Of a stretch of DNA of 64,000 nucleotides, positions 1-8,732 are shown piece after piece (the first letter of the stretch is position 1; every line of letters starts with the position of its first letter). The DNA lies in NCBI GenBank assembly GCA_034429975.1, contig DAOUFM010000076.1, positions 62,001 to 126,000 on the forward strand. The letters run 5' to 3'. The notes beneath the pieces are model-generated. The model ran no database searches and was not told the DNA's origin. It saw nothing but the letters and a program-made list of their open reading frames with translations. A program made the translations under genes and the position numbers. Source of the DNA: UBA6170 sp034429975. GTDB taxonomy: Bacteria > Chloroflexota > Anaerolineae > Anaerolineales > Anaerolineaceae.

Positions 1-54
1 AAAAAAGCCAAATCCGAGTAAAAATGTTTTTGGGTAACTCAATTTTTGTTGCAT
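1..54 (-). CDS. N-terminus of a membrane protein (partial), possibly an MFS transporter
   Basis: A minus-strand reading frame opens at the ATG at 54..52 and runs off the window after 18 codons. A good ribosome site (GGAGAG) lies just upstream of the ATG. The visible start is hydrophobic after a short polar segment (KTFLLGFGFF), which fits the first membrane segment of a transporter; MFS proteins of this type are a guess. It lies downstream of trmD on the same strand and may be co-transcribed with it. Only the start can be seen, so the function is not established. Confidence 0.5.
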   Translation of the reverse strand, partial: MQQKLSYPKTFLLGFGFF

Positions 55-86
55 AGTTGCTCTCCTGTGGTGAAAATGATAAAAAA

Positions 87-839
87 CTAAAATTTAAAAT
101 GACCTAATTTTTCTTTTTCCTCCAAAAAAACCAAAAATTTTTTATCTTCAGCATTTAAATTCTCCGTTAATAACAAGTCTGGTCGTAAAAAATATGTACG
201 GATGAGAGATTGTTCTCTTTTCCATTTTTCAATATTGGCATGGTGCCCGGATAATAAAATTTCAGGAACCCTGTAACCCCGAAAAATTTCAGGACGCGTG
301 TATTGGGGGTATTCAAGCAAGCCATTGCTAAAACTATCCTGTAAGGCACCTTGCGGGTCCCCTAAAACGCCGGGAATGAATCTGGCAATGGTATCGATAA
401 TGATTAATGCTGGTAATTCTCCGCCAGTAACCACGAAATCGCCGATTGAAATTTGGTCGGTTACCAGGTGTTCAATAACTCTTTCGTCAACTCCTTCATA
501 TCGACCACAAATAATGGCGATTTTAGGATGTTGTGATAATTCCTGAGCTATTTTCGAGTTAAATGGTCGACCCTGGGGAGACATCAAGAGAATGGGTTGT
601 TGGTTGTTTTTTCCAAGCACATCTTCAACTGCCTGAAAAATCGGCTCAGCTTTCATGACCATGCCACCTCCGCCGCCGTAAGGGGTATCATCGGTGACAT
701 GGTGTTTATCAAAAGTCCAATCACGAATGTTATGAACATCGATTTCCAATAAGTTTTTTTCAATTGCTTTTTGCAGAATTGAAATTTCAAAATAGGATTG
801 GAAGAATGCAGGGAATAAACTAAAAATATCAAATTTCAT
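87..839 (-). CDS. trmD: tRNA (guanine-N1-)-methyltransferase TrmD
   Basis: This 250-residue SPOUT-class enzyme makes m1G37 in tRNAs that read codons starting with C, using SAM, which prevents +1 frameshifting. The N-terminal FDIFSLFPAFF, the GGGGGMVMKAEPI loop and the knot region SIGDFVVTGGELPALIIID, followed by GVLGDPQGALQDSFS, are all typical of TrmD, as is the length. The start ATG (839) has no Shine-Dalgarno. Instead a -10 (TACAAT, 851..846) ends six bases before it, with TTGCTT 17 bp further up, so the mRNA is probably leaderless. trmD usually sits in an rpsP-rimM-trmD-rplS cluster; those partners are absent here. Confidence 0.97.
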   Translation of the reverse strand: MKFDIFSLFPAFFQSYFEISILQKAIEKNLLEIDVHNIRDWTFDKHHVTDDTPYGGGGGMVMKAEPIFQAVEDVLGKNNQQPILLMSPQGRPFNSKIAQELSQHPKIAIICGRYEGVDERVIEHLVTDQISIGDFVVTGGELPALIIIDTIARFIPGVLGDPQGALQDSFSNGLLEYPQYTRPEIFRGYRVPEILLSGHHANIEKWKREQSLIRTYFLRPDLLLTENLNAEDKKFLVFLEEKEKLGHFKF

Positions 840-845
840 GTGTTG

Positions 846-874
846 ATTGTAGTATCAGGCAGAATCTTAAGCAA
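846..874 (-). promoter_or_regulatory. trmD promoter, probable leaderless start
   Basis: On the minus strand, TTGCTT (874..869), a 17-bp spacer and TACAAT (851..846) are followed by six bases and then the trmD ATG. Transcription would begin at or next to the start codon. Confidence 0.6.
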
Positions 875-964
875 GTAATAAGGCAAAAAATAATGAAATA
901 ACTTGAAGTAATTAAAAATAAATACAGAAACCTTTATAATGAATGAAACCCGAAAAAATCCATC

Positions 965-994
965 TTGACGAGTGAAAATTGATAATGGTAAGAT
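965..994 (+). promoter_or_regulatory. Promoter of the first TPR gene, probable leaderless start
   Basis: TTGACG (965..970), an 18-bp spacer and TAAGAT (989..994) lie six bases before the ATG at 1001. No purine-rich ribosome site precedes the ATG, so the transcript probably begins at the start codon. Confidence 0.6.
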
Positions 995-1000
995 GATACT

Positions 1001-2227
1001 ATGTACCTCAGTAACAAAAGAATAAATATCAACAAGCGTAAAAGAAAAGGCAACCCCATTCGGATATTTATTCTAGTAATTTTAATTGGTGTTGGGATCT
1101 ATGTTAACCAGGTTGTGATTGCAGACGTCCCTCCTTTATTTCTGCCTACCCCAACCCCAACCAGAGCACCTGAATCCTATGTGACTGACGCACAAAAACT
1201 TGAGAATGAAGGTAAGCTGTCTCAAGCTATTGATGCGTATCGTCAAGCTATTCAGGTCGACGCCAAGAATTCTGGAAATTATATCTCTCTATCTAGACTG
1301 TTGGTTTACTTAAACCGTTATGAAGAAGCGATTGAAGCAGCTAGTAATGCATTATTGATCAATGATAACAACGCAATGGCTTATGCTTTGAGAGGGTGGG
1401 CGCAGGGATTAAGTGGAGATTTTCTGAATGGAACTGCTTCACTAAAAAGAGCTATTGAATTAGATCCAAACAATTATGTGCCTTACGCATATATCTCTGA
1501 AGTTTATGGGTTGCAATATGAAAATAACCCTGCCATTATTGGAGTAATTGATAATGCAATTTCTAATTCTCAGAAAGCCAGAGACATTAACGCAAACACA
1601 CTGGAAACACATCGAGCCAGAGGGTATGTGCAGGAATTGGTTGGAAGTTATGGGGAAGCAGTCCAGGAATATGCTGCGGCAATTAATATTAACAAATATA
1701 TCCCAGATTTATTTTTAATGTTGGGAAGAGTTTATTATTATCCGGATGTGGCTGAATATGACTTGGCGGTTGAAGCATTTCGCGAAGCTGATCTTTTAAA
1801 CCCTTCCAATCCTTTACCTGATGTATATTTATCCAAGGTATACCAAACTCAAGGTTCCTACCCAACAGCCATTCAGTATGCTGAAAAAGCCGTTGTGGAC
1901 GATCCGACGAATCCTTATTATTATGGTAACTTAGGTGTTTTGTATTATCGTAATTATGAATACTCGAAAGCGATTCAGAATTTGCGTTTAATTATTCGAG
2001 GAGGAACTACAGAAGATGGCACTACGGTCGCAGCTCTGCCTCTGGATTATGGAACAATTGCGCAATACTATCAGATTTATGGATTAGCTTTGGCTCGATC
2101 AGGGGAATGCCCGGAGGCTATGCAAATATCAGAAGCTTTACTAAAAAATGTAGGTAACGATGATATTATTGTCTACAATGCAGGCGAGATGGTTAATATC
2201 TGCACCGGTGTAAGTTCTGATAATTGA
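1001..2227 (+). CDS. Membrane-anchored TPR-repeat protein
   Basis: A 408-residue protein with a basic N-terminus (NKRKRKGN), one membrane segment at about residues 20-40, a short Thr/Pro stretch (LPTPTPTRAPES), and TPR helices filling the rest. Repeat signatures such as YRQAIQVDAKNSGNYISLSRLL and LKRAIELDPNNYVPYAYISEVY recur. TPR domains bind proteins; here the domain would be outside the cytoplasmic membrane. The next gene is a paralogue 42 bp downstream, so the two probably form an operon. No enzyme motif is visible and the partner is unknown. Start chosen at 1001 because the promoter ends immediately before it. Confidence 0.85.
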   Translation: MYLSNKRININKRKRKGNPIRIFILVILIGVGIYVNQVVIADVPPLFLPTPTPTRAPESYVTDAQKLENEGKLSQAIDAYRQAIQVDAKNSGNYISLSRLLVYLNRYEEAIEAASNALLINDNNAMAYALRGWAQGLSGDFLNGTASLKRAIELDPNNYVPYAYISEVYGLQYENNPAIIGVIDNAISNSQKARDINANTLETHRARGYVQELVGSYGEAVQEYAAAININKYIPDLFLMLGRVYYYPDVAEYDLAVEAFREADLLNPSNPLPDVYLSKVYQTQGSYPTAIQYAEKAVVDDPTNPYYYGNLGVLYYRNYEYSKAIQNLRLIIRGGTTEDGTTVAALPLDYGTIAQYYQIYGLALARSGECPEAMQISEALLKNVGNDDIIVYNAGEMVNICTGVSSDN

Positions 2228-2269
2228 GAAATAGCTAAATCTATTTAATTTAGCAAGGTAATTAAAAAA

Positions 2270-3619
2270 ATGGGAATAAAACTTCCGGATGATGATCATT
2301 TGTTTAAAGCTCCAAAGAGCAGCCATCCAATCCGGATATATTTTTTGTTGATGTTAATTTTAGTTGGGGCTTTTATTTTACGAGGTATTAATGCCGGGTT
2401 TATACAAAAGCCTTTTCTGCCCACCCCAACTTCTACCCGCACGGCTAATTCTTTTGCTATGGAAGGAGAAACTCAGTTCCAGGCTGGAAAAATTCAGGCT
2501 TCGGTTGATGCTTATAGAAAAGCGGCTGAATTAGAGCCAGGTAACTCTACTATTCTGGCAGAATTAGCGCGCATTCAAACCTATTCGTCGGATTTATTAA
2601 CGACCGATGCGCAAAAAAAACAACGTTTAGAAGAGGCAATCCAATCTGCTGAAAAAGCGGTAGAACTTAATCCGGAGGACAGCACTGCTCAGGCAATATT
2701 ATCTTTAGTTTATGATTGGTATTCCAGCCCATTATATTCCGGAGCGGAATCTGATAATTATGTGTTTAAAGCCGAACAAGCATCTGCCAAAGCATTACAA
2801 CTGGATAGTAATAATGTTCTGGCTGTGGCTTTCCGGGCTGAAATTTATATGCGCCAATTGCGCTATAAAGATGCTTTGGATTTTGCTGAAAGAGCAGTCG
2901 CCATGGACAATACCTCTCTAGATGCCTACCGGGTTTATGGTTTTGTGTTGGAATCTCAAGGTGGACGGTACGGAGAAGCCATCGAAGCTTATAAAAAAGC
3001 TGCAGAAATTAATCCTAATCTTACGTTTTTGTATTTATCAATCGGTGTTAATTACCGCCAATTAGAGCAAAATGATGAAGCTCTGGACTACTTTGCCCTG
3101 GCGGCGAAAATAAATGAAAAGAATGAGGTGAAGGACCCTATTCCATATTTAGCTATTGCAAAAACATATAGCCAAATGGGTGAATTCTTTAGTGCGGGCA
3201 GAAATGTAATGAAAGCCCTGGAAATTACTCCACAGGACCCGACCGTTTATGCTCAGCTCGGTCTTGTTTATTTCCGGGCCAGGAATTATGAAGGCTCAAT
3301 TCCTGCTTTTGCCTGCGCGGTAGATGGCTGTACTGCGCTGGAGAGTTGTATCGTCCGACAGGATTGTACGGAGGATGCACCGCCTGAAGAAGCGCCAGAT
3401 TTTCCGATTGTTGGGCTGCCTTTGTCAGAAAGTACCGTGGTGTACTATTATTCGTATGGTTCGGTGCTTTCAGCGATGCATCGCGAAGGGACGGGTTATT
3501 GTGAGCGAGCTTTGAAGGTTTTTAATACGGTTCGGAAAGAGTATTCTATCAATGAGGGCGTGATGAATATTGTTCGAACAGGTGAAGAAATTTGCGCTTC
3601 CTACGGGATAACCCGCTAA
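2270..3619 (+). CDS. Membrane-anchored TPR-repeat protein, paralogue of the upstream gene
   Basis: This 449-residue protein repeats the plan of the preceding gene: a cytoplasmic start, a membrane segment at about residues 22-42, a short linker (FLPTPTSTRTANS) and then many TPR units (for example AIQSAEKAVELNPEDSTAQA and AIEAYKKAAEINPNLTFLYL). A Cys-rich stretch near residues 355-370 (CAVDGCTALESCIVRQDC) is not part of the TPR pattern and could form disulphides outside the cell. AAGG about ten bases upstream may serve as ribosome site. The pair likely arose by duplication. Function unknown. Confidence 0.85.
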   Translation: MGIKLPDDDHLFKAPKSSHPIRIYFLLMLILVGAFILRGINAGFIQKPFLPTPTSTRTANSFAMEGETQFQAGKIQASVDAYRKAAELEPGNSTILAELARIQTYSSDLLTTDAQKKQRLEEAIQSAEKAVELNPEDSTAQAILSLVYDWYSSPLYSGAESDNYVFKAEQASAKALQLDSNNVLAVAFRAEIYMRQLRYKDALDFAERAVAMDNTSLDAYRVYGFVLESQGGRYGEAIEAYKKAAEINPNLTFLYLSIGVNYRQLEQNDEALDYFALAAKINEKNEVKDPIPYLAIAKTYSQMGEFFSAGRNVMKALEITPQDPTVYAQLGLVYFRARNYEGSIPAFACAVDGCTALESCIVRQDCTEDAPPEEAPDFPIVGLPLSESTVVYYYSYGSVLSAMHREGTGYCERALKVFNTVRKEYSINEGVMNIVRTGEEICASYGITR

Positions 3620-3672
3620 ATTTTTACTTCTACAACTTTTATCAGAAATTTATAAGAAGTTAAATTTACCTC

Positions 3673-3701
3673 TTGACTTTCAATATAAAGGCAGGTAATA
3701 T
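3673..3701 (+). promoter_or_regulatory. groESL promoter
   Basis: TTGACT (3673..3678), a 17-bp spacer and TAATAT (3696..3701) make a near-consensus housekeeping promoter. It ends 11 bases before the CIRCE operator, so a bound repressor would cover the transcription start. Confidence 0.85.
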
Positions 3702-3712
3702 TTGAAGCGGTT

Positions 3713-3739
3713 TTAGCACTCAAGTTAATAGAGTGCTAA
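3713..3739 (+). promoter_or_regulatory. CIRCE operator (HrcA binding site)
   Basis: TTAGCACTC, nine bases, GAGTGCTAA: both arms match the CIRCE consensus exactly and are perfect inverted copies. HrcA binds CIRCE and represses chaperonin genes until heat shock titrates GroEL away. hrcA itself is not in the window. Confidence 0.97.
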
Positions 3740-3784
3740 AATACCAAAAATTTAACCTTTTTGCAAAAGCTGGAGGAAGTACAA

Positions 3785-4075
3785 ATGAAATTAAAACCGT
3801 TAGGTAGTCGGGTAGTAGTCGAACCGATCGACGTCGAAGAAGTCACCGCTGGTGGCATCGTTCTACCGGAAACCGCAAAAGAAAAACCCCAAAAGGGCAA
3901 AGTTTTGTCAGTTGGTCCTGGTGACCGCAACGAAAAAGGCGATCGAGTTCAGATGGATGTTGCCGCTGGAAATACCGTTTTATTCGCGAAATATGCCGGT
4001 ACCGAAATTAAAGTTGAAGGCAAAAAATTGCTCATTTTACGCGAAAGCGACCTTTTAGCAATTGTTGAAGAGTAA
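3785..4075 (+). CDS. groES: Co-chaperonin GroES
   Basis: A 96-residue GroES that caps the GroEL ring and controls its ATP-driven folding cycle. The start MKLKPLGSRVVVEPIDVEEVTAGGIVLPETAKEKPQKGKV includes the mobile loop (EEVTAGGIVLPE), and the end KILILRESDLLAIVEE type is canonical. The ATG at 3785 is chosen over an upstream in-frame TTG at 3761 because GGAGGAAG lies just before it and the protein then begins like other GroES proteins. It is the first gene of the groESL operon, 24 bp before groEL, under the CIRCE operator. Confidence 0.98.
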   Translation: MKLKPLGSRVVVEPIDVEEVTAGGIVLPETAKEKPQKGKVLSVGPGDRNEKGDRVQMDVAAGNTVLFAKYAGTEIKVEGKKLLILRESDLLAIVEE

Positions 4076-4099
4076 TTAATAAGGATAGGAGTTTAAATA

Positions 4100-5734
4100 A
4101 TGGCAGCAAAACAATTGGTTTTTGGAGAAGAAGCACGTCGTAAGTTACGTAATGGGATTGATGTGGTTACTAATGCTGTAGCAACCACCTTAGGCCCAAA
4201 AGGACGCAATATTGCGTTAGATCGAAAATTCGGTTCACCAACCATTACTCATGATGGTGTGACCGTCGCAAAAGAAATTGAATTAGAAGATCCATTCGAA
4301 AATATGGGTGCCCAGTTGCTTAAGGAAGCAGCCACCAAGACAAATGATATTGCCGGTGATGGCACCACAACTTCAACCGTGTTAGCCCATGCTATCGTTA
4401 CCGAAGGTTTGAAGACTTTGGCTGCTGGCGCTAACCCCATGTTACTCAAAAAAGGAATTGAAGCCGCTTCTAAAATGGTTGCTGAAGAAATCAAATCACA
4501 GGCAATTGAAATCCGCGAAAAGAATGAAATTGCCAACGTTGCCACAATTTCAGCCCAGGACCGTTCCATTGGTGAATTAATCGCTGATGTAATGGACAAA
4601 GTTGGTAAAGATGGCGTCATTACTGTTGAAGAATCCAAAGGTTTGGAATTCGAACAGGAATACGTTGAAGGTATGCAATTTGATCGTGGCTATATTTCAC
4701 CTTATTTCGTTACTGATGCCGAACACATGGAAGCTGTCATCAGCGATCCTTATATTTTGATCCATGACAAGAAGATCTCTGCCGCTGCAGATATTGTCCC
4801 GGTTTTGGAAAAAATGGTTCAGGTGGGCAAACGCGATTTGGTGATTATCTCTGAAGACATCGATGGCGAAGCTCTGGCTACCCTCGTATTAAACAAAATT
4901 CGCGGCATGATCAATGTTTTAGCCGTCAAAGCCCCTGGGTTTGGTGATCGACGCAAAGCAATGCTGCAGGATATCGCAACCTTAACAGGTGCTCAGGTCA
5001 TTTCTGAAGAAACTGGCCGCAAATTAGAAACAACAACCGTTGCTGATCTTGGCCGCGCTGAAAAAGTTGTCGCTGATAAAGACAATACCACCATCGTTGG
5101 CGGTAAAGGCGATGAAGCTGGCATTAAAGGTCGCATCGATCAAATCAAAGTTGAGATCGACAAAACCACCAGCGATTATGATCGTGAGAAATTACAGGAA
5201 CGCCTGGCCAAATTAGCTGGCGGCGTGGCGATTATTCGTGTTGGTGCTGCAACCGAAACTGAATTGAAAGAAAAGAAACATCGCGTGGAAGACGCCCTTT
5301 CAGCCACTCGCGCTGCTGTGGAAGAAGGAATTGTTCCTGGTGGTGGTGTTGCTCTGATCAATGCTGTGCATGTACTTGAAGGACTAAAAATGGCAAACGA
5401 TGACGAACAAATTGGCGTCAATATTGTTCGCAAAGCTTTGGAAGTTCCCATGCGCAAGATTACCGAGAACGCTGGACAGGAAGGTTCTGTCATCCTTGAA
5501 AATGTTCGCAAAGCTCAAAAAGACAGCAAGAATACCCGTATCGGTTACGATGTATTGACCGGCGAATATGTTGATATGGTAAAGGGTGGCGTTATTGATC
5601 CCGCCAAAGTGACCCGTGGAGCCCTGGAAAATGCTGCATCAATCGCAGCCATGATCCTGACAACCGAAGCATTAATAACCGATGTTCCTGAAGAGAACAA
5701 AGCTCCAGTTGCACCACCAATGCCAGAATATTAA
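4100..5734 (+). CDS. groEL: Chaperonin GroEL
   Basis: The 544-residue, 60-kDa chaperonin assembles into double heptameric rings that fold proteins in the cytoplasm. AAKQLVFGEEARRKLRNGID, TLGPKGRNIALDRKFG, the ATP-binding GDGTTTSTVLAHAI and the apical and equatorial regions are all intact. The C-terminus ends in APVAPPMPEY and lacks the Gly-Gly-Met tail found in many GroELs. AGGATAGGAG upstream is the ribosome site. It is the second gene of a CIRCE-controlled operon that ends in a strong terminator. Confidence 0.98.
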   Translation: MAAKQLVFGEEARRKLRNGIDVVTNAVATTLGPKGRNIALDRKFGSPTITHDGVTVAKEIELEDPFENMGAQLLKEAATKTNDIAGDGTTTSTVLAHAIVTEGLKTLAAGANPMLLKKGIEAASKMVAEEIKSQAIEIREKNEIANVATISAQDRSIGELIADVMDKVGKDGVITVEESKGLEFEQEYVEGMQFDRGYISPYFVTDAEHMEAVISDPYILIHDKKISAAADIVPVLEKMVQVGKRDLVIISEDIDGEALATLVLNKIRGMINVLAVKAPGFGDRRKAMLQDIATLTGAQVISEETGRKLETTTVADLGRAEKVVADKDNTTIVGGKGDEAGIKGRIDQIKVEIDKTTSDYDREKLQERLAKLAGGVAIIRVGAATETELKEKKHRVEDALSATRAAVEEGIVPGGGVALINAVHVLEGLKMANDDEQIGVNIVRKALEVPMRKITENAGQEGSVILENVRKAQKDSKNTRIGYDVLTGEYVDMVKGGVIDPAKVTRGALENAASIAAMILTTEALITDVPEENKAPVAPPMPEY

Positions 5735-5756
5735 ACCAGTATTTTTATTGGAGACA

Positions 5757-5789
5757 AACAGGTCGAGAAACTCTCGACCTGTTTTTTTT
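5757..5789 (+). terminator. Intrinsic terminator of groESL
   Basis: CAGGTCGAGA (5759..5768), a three-base loop and TCTCGACCTG (5772..5781) form a perfect 10-bp stem followed by eight Ts. Confidence 0.95.
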
Positions 5790-5793
5790 GGAT

Positions 5794-5799
5794 TATAAT
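5794..5799 (+). promoter_or_regulatory. -10 element directly before the PpiC lipoprotein gene
   Basis: TATAAT ends seven bases before the ATG at 5807, directly behind the groESL terminator. There is no Shine-Dalgarno and no clear -35. The spacing fits a leaderless mRNA, but the lack of a -35 makes this weaker than the other cases. Confidence 0.45.
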
Positions 5800-5806
5800 C
5801 AACAAA

Positions 5807-6733
5807 ATGAATAGTAAAAACTTGCTTGTTTTATTACTGATAATTATTGGTATAACAATCACGAGTTGTAATCATTCACAAGCAATCACTCCAACGAATG
5901 ATATTAATAGTCCAACCACTGAGATGGAAACTCCAAATCCCTCACAGGATTTTACCCAGGAAGCAACCATTGAACCGACACCTACTTTACCAATGGCTGC
6001 AATAATCAATGGGGAAGGCATTCTTTTAAGTGATTTTAATGATGAATTGAAACGTTATAACCTTGCTGTCAATCATTTAAATCTTCCAAAAGATGAAGAA
6101 AAGGCCAAGGAAGTGGTTTTAAACACAATGGAAGAGACGATCTTGCTGGCTCAAGGTGCAAGGGAAAAAGGCTTTGTTTTAGATGATGAAATATACAAAA
6201 AGAAATATGAACAACTGGTAACTGATGCAGGCGGTGAAAACCAAATGAATGAGTGGCTGGCAAATAATTCCTACTCTTTGGATAGTTTTGAACGCCTGTA
6301 TCGCTTACAAATCGAAGCGACCTGGATGCGCGACCAAATTATTTCTCAGGTACCTACCCGGGAGGAGCAAATTCGGGCACGGCAAATTCTGGTTAATAGT
6401 AAATCTACCGCAGAAGATATTCATCATCAATTAGAGGTTGGGGCGGACTTCAATTATTATGCCTGGGGATATGATCAATTAGCTGGGGGTGAGTTAGGTT
6501 GGTTCCCTAGAGGTTATTTGGTTTTACCTCAAATTGAAGAAGCGGTTTTTAATTTACAGCCGGGTGAATATACTGAGGTTATTGAATCAACTTATGGATA
6601 CCATATTGTTCAGGTGATGGAGAGGGAATTGGATCGGCCGCTTACTCAGGACGCCTTAATCCAAAAGCAAAAAAGTGCATTGCAAGAATGGTTAGAGACA
6701 AGAAAATCAACCAGTTCAGTTATTCTGAATTAA
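5807..6733 (+). CDS. Exported peptidyl-prolyl isomerase lipoprotein (PpiC/SurA type)
   Basis: A 308-residue predicted lipoprotein. The signal peptide (LLVLLLIIIGITITSC) ends in a lipobox with Cys at about residue 21. A Thr/Pro-rich linker follows, then a SurA-like N-terminal helical region (about 65-180, INGEGILLSDFNDELKRYN) and a parvulin-type rotamase domain (about 185-290; IRARQILVNSKSTAEDI, GGELGWFPRGYLVLP, YGYHIVQVMER). It would assist folding of exported proteins on the outer face of the membrane. It lies 72 bp after groEL but is separated by a terminator and has its own -10. Confidence 0.88.
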   Translation: MNSKNLLVLLLIIIGITITSCNHSQAITPTNDINSPTTEMETPNPSQDFTQEATIEPTPTLPMAAIINGEGILLSDFNDELKRYNLAVNHLNLPKDEEKAKEVVLNTMEETILLAQGAREKGFVLDDEIYKKKYEQLVTDAGGENQMNEWLANNSYSLDSFERLYRLQIEATWMRDQIISQVPTREEQIRARQILVNSKSTAEDIHHQLEVGADFNYYAWGYDQLAGGELGWFPRGYLVLPQIEEAVFNLQPGEYTEVIESTYGYHIVQVMERELDRPLTQDALIQKQKSALQEWLETRKSTSSVILN

Positions 6734-6760
6734 GAAATCAGAATCATTGCGAGGGAAGAA

Positions 6761-7492
6761 TTGCAGCAGGAAACGACAAAAAATAAAATTAGAGATGGAA
6801 TTCTCAATATTCTTACAACCATCATTACTATATTAATAGTCTTTATTGTGATCGTTCAGGTATCAATTTTCTTAAATCCAAATATTTTCTTTAACCCATT
6901 ACCGCCTTATCAATTACCTGAGAAACTAGTTATTGAAAAACCAACCGTTACAGCGATTGTTGTTGATGACCAACCAACCTCAACCATTCCAGCCATTATG
7001 ACAGCAACCGAGGTTGTTGTACCGACAGCTACTGAAATAGGCATCTTTAGTGATGGTACTCCGGTTGTTGAAACAACACCTATTCCACCTACACAAACTC
7101 CTTTTAGTGGCTATTATGCTTTTGTTTTACAAAATGATATTAATGCCATCGACAGCACCTTATTTAAACCAAATTATGGTTGTAATTGGATTGGGGTTGC
7201 TGGACAGGTATTCGATTTACAGGGACGACCGGTGATGGGGGTACGGGTTTGGCTACGAGGGATGTATAACGGAAAAAGAATTGATTTATTGAGCCTTACA
7301 TTGGAATCCTCCCCTTATGGACCTTCAGGCTTTGAGTTTACATTAGGGGAAGAGTTAGTCAATAGTAAAGGCCAATTATTTATCCAGCTATTGGATCAAG
7401 CCAATATTCCGATCTCTGATCGAATTTATTTCGATACATATGAAGATTGTAATAAGAACTTGATTCTTATTAATTTTAAACAGATTCGCTGA
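6761..7492 (+). CDS. Membrane-anchored protein with secreted Ig-like domain
   Basis: A 243-residue protein that begins at TTG with GAGGGA just upstream. One membrane helix (about residues 12-36) is followed by a Thr/Pro/Val linker (about 60-115) and a compact C-terminal domain. The domain segment CNWIGVAGQVFDLQGRPVMG resembles the first strands of carboxypeptidase-regulatory-like or Ig-like beta sandwiches, and two Cys residues (NYGCNW and YEDCNK) could pair outside the cell. It is 27 bp after the PpiC lipoprotein gene and probably in its operon. The specific function is unknown. Confidence 0.75.
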   Translation: MQQETTKNKIRDGILNILTTIITILIVFIVIVQVSIFLNPNIFFNPLPPYQLPEKLVIEKPTVTAIVVDDQPTSTIPAIMTATEVVVPTATEIGIFSDGTPVVETTPIPPTQTPFSGYYAFVLQNDINAIDSTLFKPNYGCNWIGVAGQVFDLQGRPVMGVRVWLRGMYNGKRIDLLSLTLESSPYGPSGFEFTLGEELVNSKGQLFIQLLDQANIPISDRIYFDTYEDCNKNLILINFKQIR

Positions 7493-7508
7493 TCCAAATT
7501 TGACAAAT

Positions 7509-8732
7509 TTAATTTCTTGGAAGAACAAAGAATTTTTGGTCTTTGGCATTGAAAAATCTTGTTAATGGCTCAGCCTCCATTGCCAATATTTTCCCATTTG
7601 AAAAATATTCAAAATCAAAATTCGTAATTTCACCAGCTTCCATACCCGGAACAGGCAATAATCGAGCAGTTAATGGCTTATTTAAACGGCTGGAAAGTGC
7701 TGCGATATCCAATAGCAAGGCTTCAATTTGTTCTGGGGTGGTTGTTCCGGGAATTGGAATGGTATCCAATCCAGTACCACATACCGCTGAGAACATCAAT
7801 AAATCTTTAATGGTCAGGGTATCATCGATTGATCGCTGAGACAGACGAGAATCTTCCAATAAAGGCAGCATCAGACCATTAAACCCACACCGATCCCAAT
7901 TCCCCTGATCCAGGGTGCTCGTCAGAAATGCTGCTGCAGCCAGTGAACCATGTTTCCCTAACGCAGATACTCCCAGACTTTCTAAAGCTGCTCCTAAGGA
8001 ATGGGTGTCTTGCGGAAAGGGAGCCACAGAAAAATCAAACCCCTGGAAAACAACCTGGTTGAAGGCTAATAGTTCGGAAAAAATAAGTCCTAACCGATTG
8101 GCATGATTTTCCAGGCTGTTAATTAGAATAATTTGTGCATCTGAAAGATTTTTTGCGGCTTGAAAGGCGTTTACAACCTCATCTGCGCCTTCAATTGCCA
8201 GACTAAGGGCAGGGGGTTGTCCAGGTTGGTGGTAAGAGCCCGGGAAAAATGGACCAAATGGTTTTACGTTGGCTAAGGCGCTGAAACGTAGATTCCCAAA
8301 TCCATTGGCTTCGATTTCGGTATTCTCCTGAATTGCTCTTGCGCATAGGTGAATAGCTTCCAAACTAATCCCTGATAATTTGTCAGCCACGATGCCACTA
8401 AAAAAAGTGTTTTGAGTATGCCGCAATAGCTCAGGGATGACCCGATAGCTCTCCGGGTGGTGGATGAGGGCTGGACCAAGAGAAAGGTAATCGAAACCAG
8501 CAGATTTCGCTTTTGCTTCCATTAATTTGGCAAAATGGACTAACTGGTCAAGATCCTGATTGGAGTGAATAGTTGAGAAGGGGGTGGTCGCTAGCCGAAT
8601 AGTTTGTACCTCGTATTCATTCTCAAGACAAGCTTGTTTACATTCCTGAGCCAGATGGGATAGTTTTTCTAAGGTGTAATCTGCCTGTAAAGAACCAGGG
8701 TCATAAAAACATGTAATTGATCGGATTTTCAT
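7509..8732 (-). CDS. DUF711 (UPF0210-like) family protein
   Basis: A 407-residue cytoplasmic protein that resembles the DUF711 family, whose members share a pyruvate formate-lyase-like fold and have no firm function. Family-like segments include KIRSITCFYDPG at the start, FDFSVAPFPQDTHSLGAALESLGV, GKHGSLAAAAFLTSTLD and CGFNGLMLPLLEDSRLSQR. Its ATG overlaps the end of the rRNA methyltransferase gene by four bases, so the two are translationally coupled. Nothing in the context reveals a substrate. Confidence 0.75.
   Translation of the reverse strand: MKIRSITCFYDPGSLQADYTLEKLSHLAQECKQACLENEYEVQTIRLATTPFSTIHSNQDLDQLVHFAKLMEAKAKSAGFDYLSLGPALIHHPESYRVIPELLRHTQNTFFSGIVADKLSGISLEAIHLCARAIQENTEIEANGFGNLRFSALANVKPFGPFFPGSYHQPGQPPALSLAIEGADEVVNAFQAAKNLSDAQIILINSLENHANRLGLIFSELLAFNQVVFQGFDFSVAPFPQDTHSLGAALESLGVSALGKHGSLAAAAFLTSTLDQGNWDRCGFNGLMLPLLEDSRLSQRSIDDTLTIKDLLMFSAVCGTGLDTIPIPGTTTPEQIEALLLDIAALSSRLNKPLTARLLPVPGMEAGEITNFDFEYFSNGKILAMEAEPLTRFFNAKDQKFFVLPRN

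Noticed and set aside
3761..3784. Upstream TTG start for groES giving 104 residues.
   Set aside because: The ribosome site GGAGGAAG lies downstream of it and the extra residues are not part of GroES.
4249..5511. Long open frames antisense to groEL.
   Set aside because: They follow from codon bias in a highly expressed gene and have no start signals or recognisable domains.
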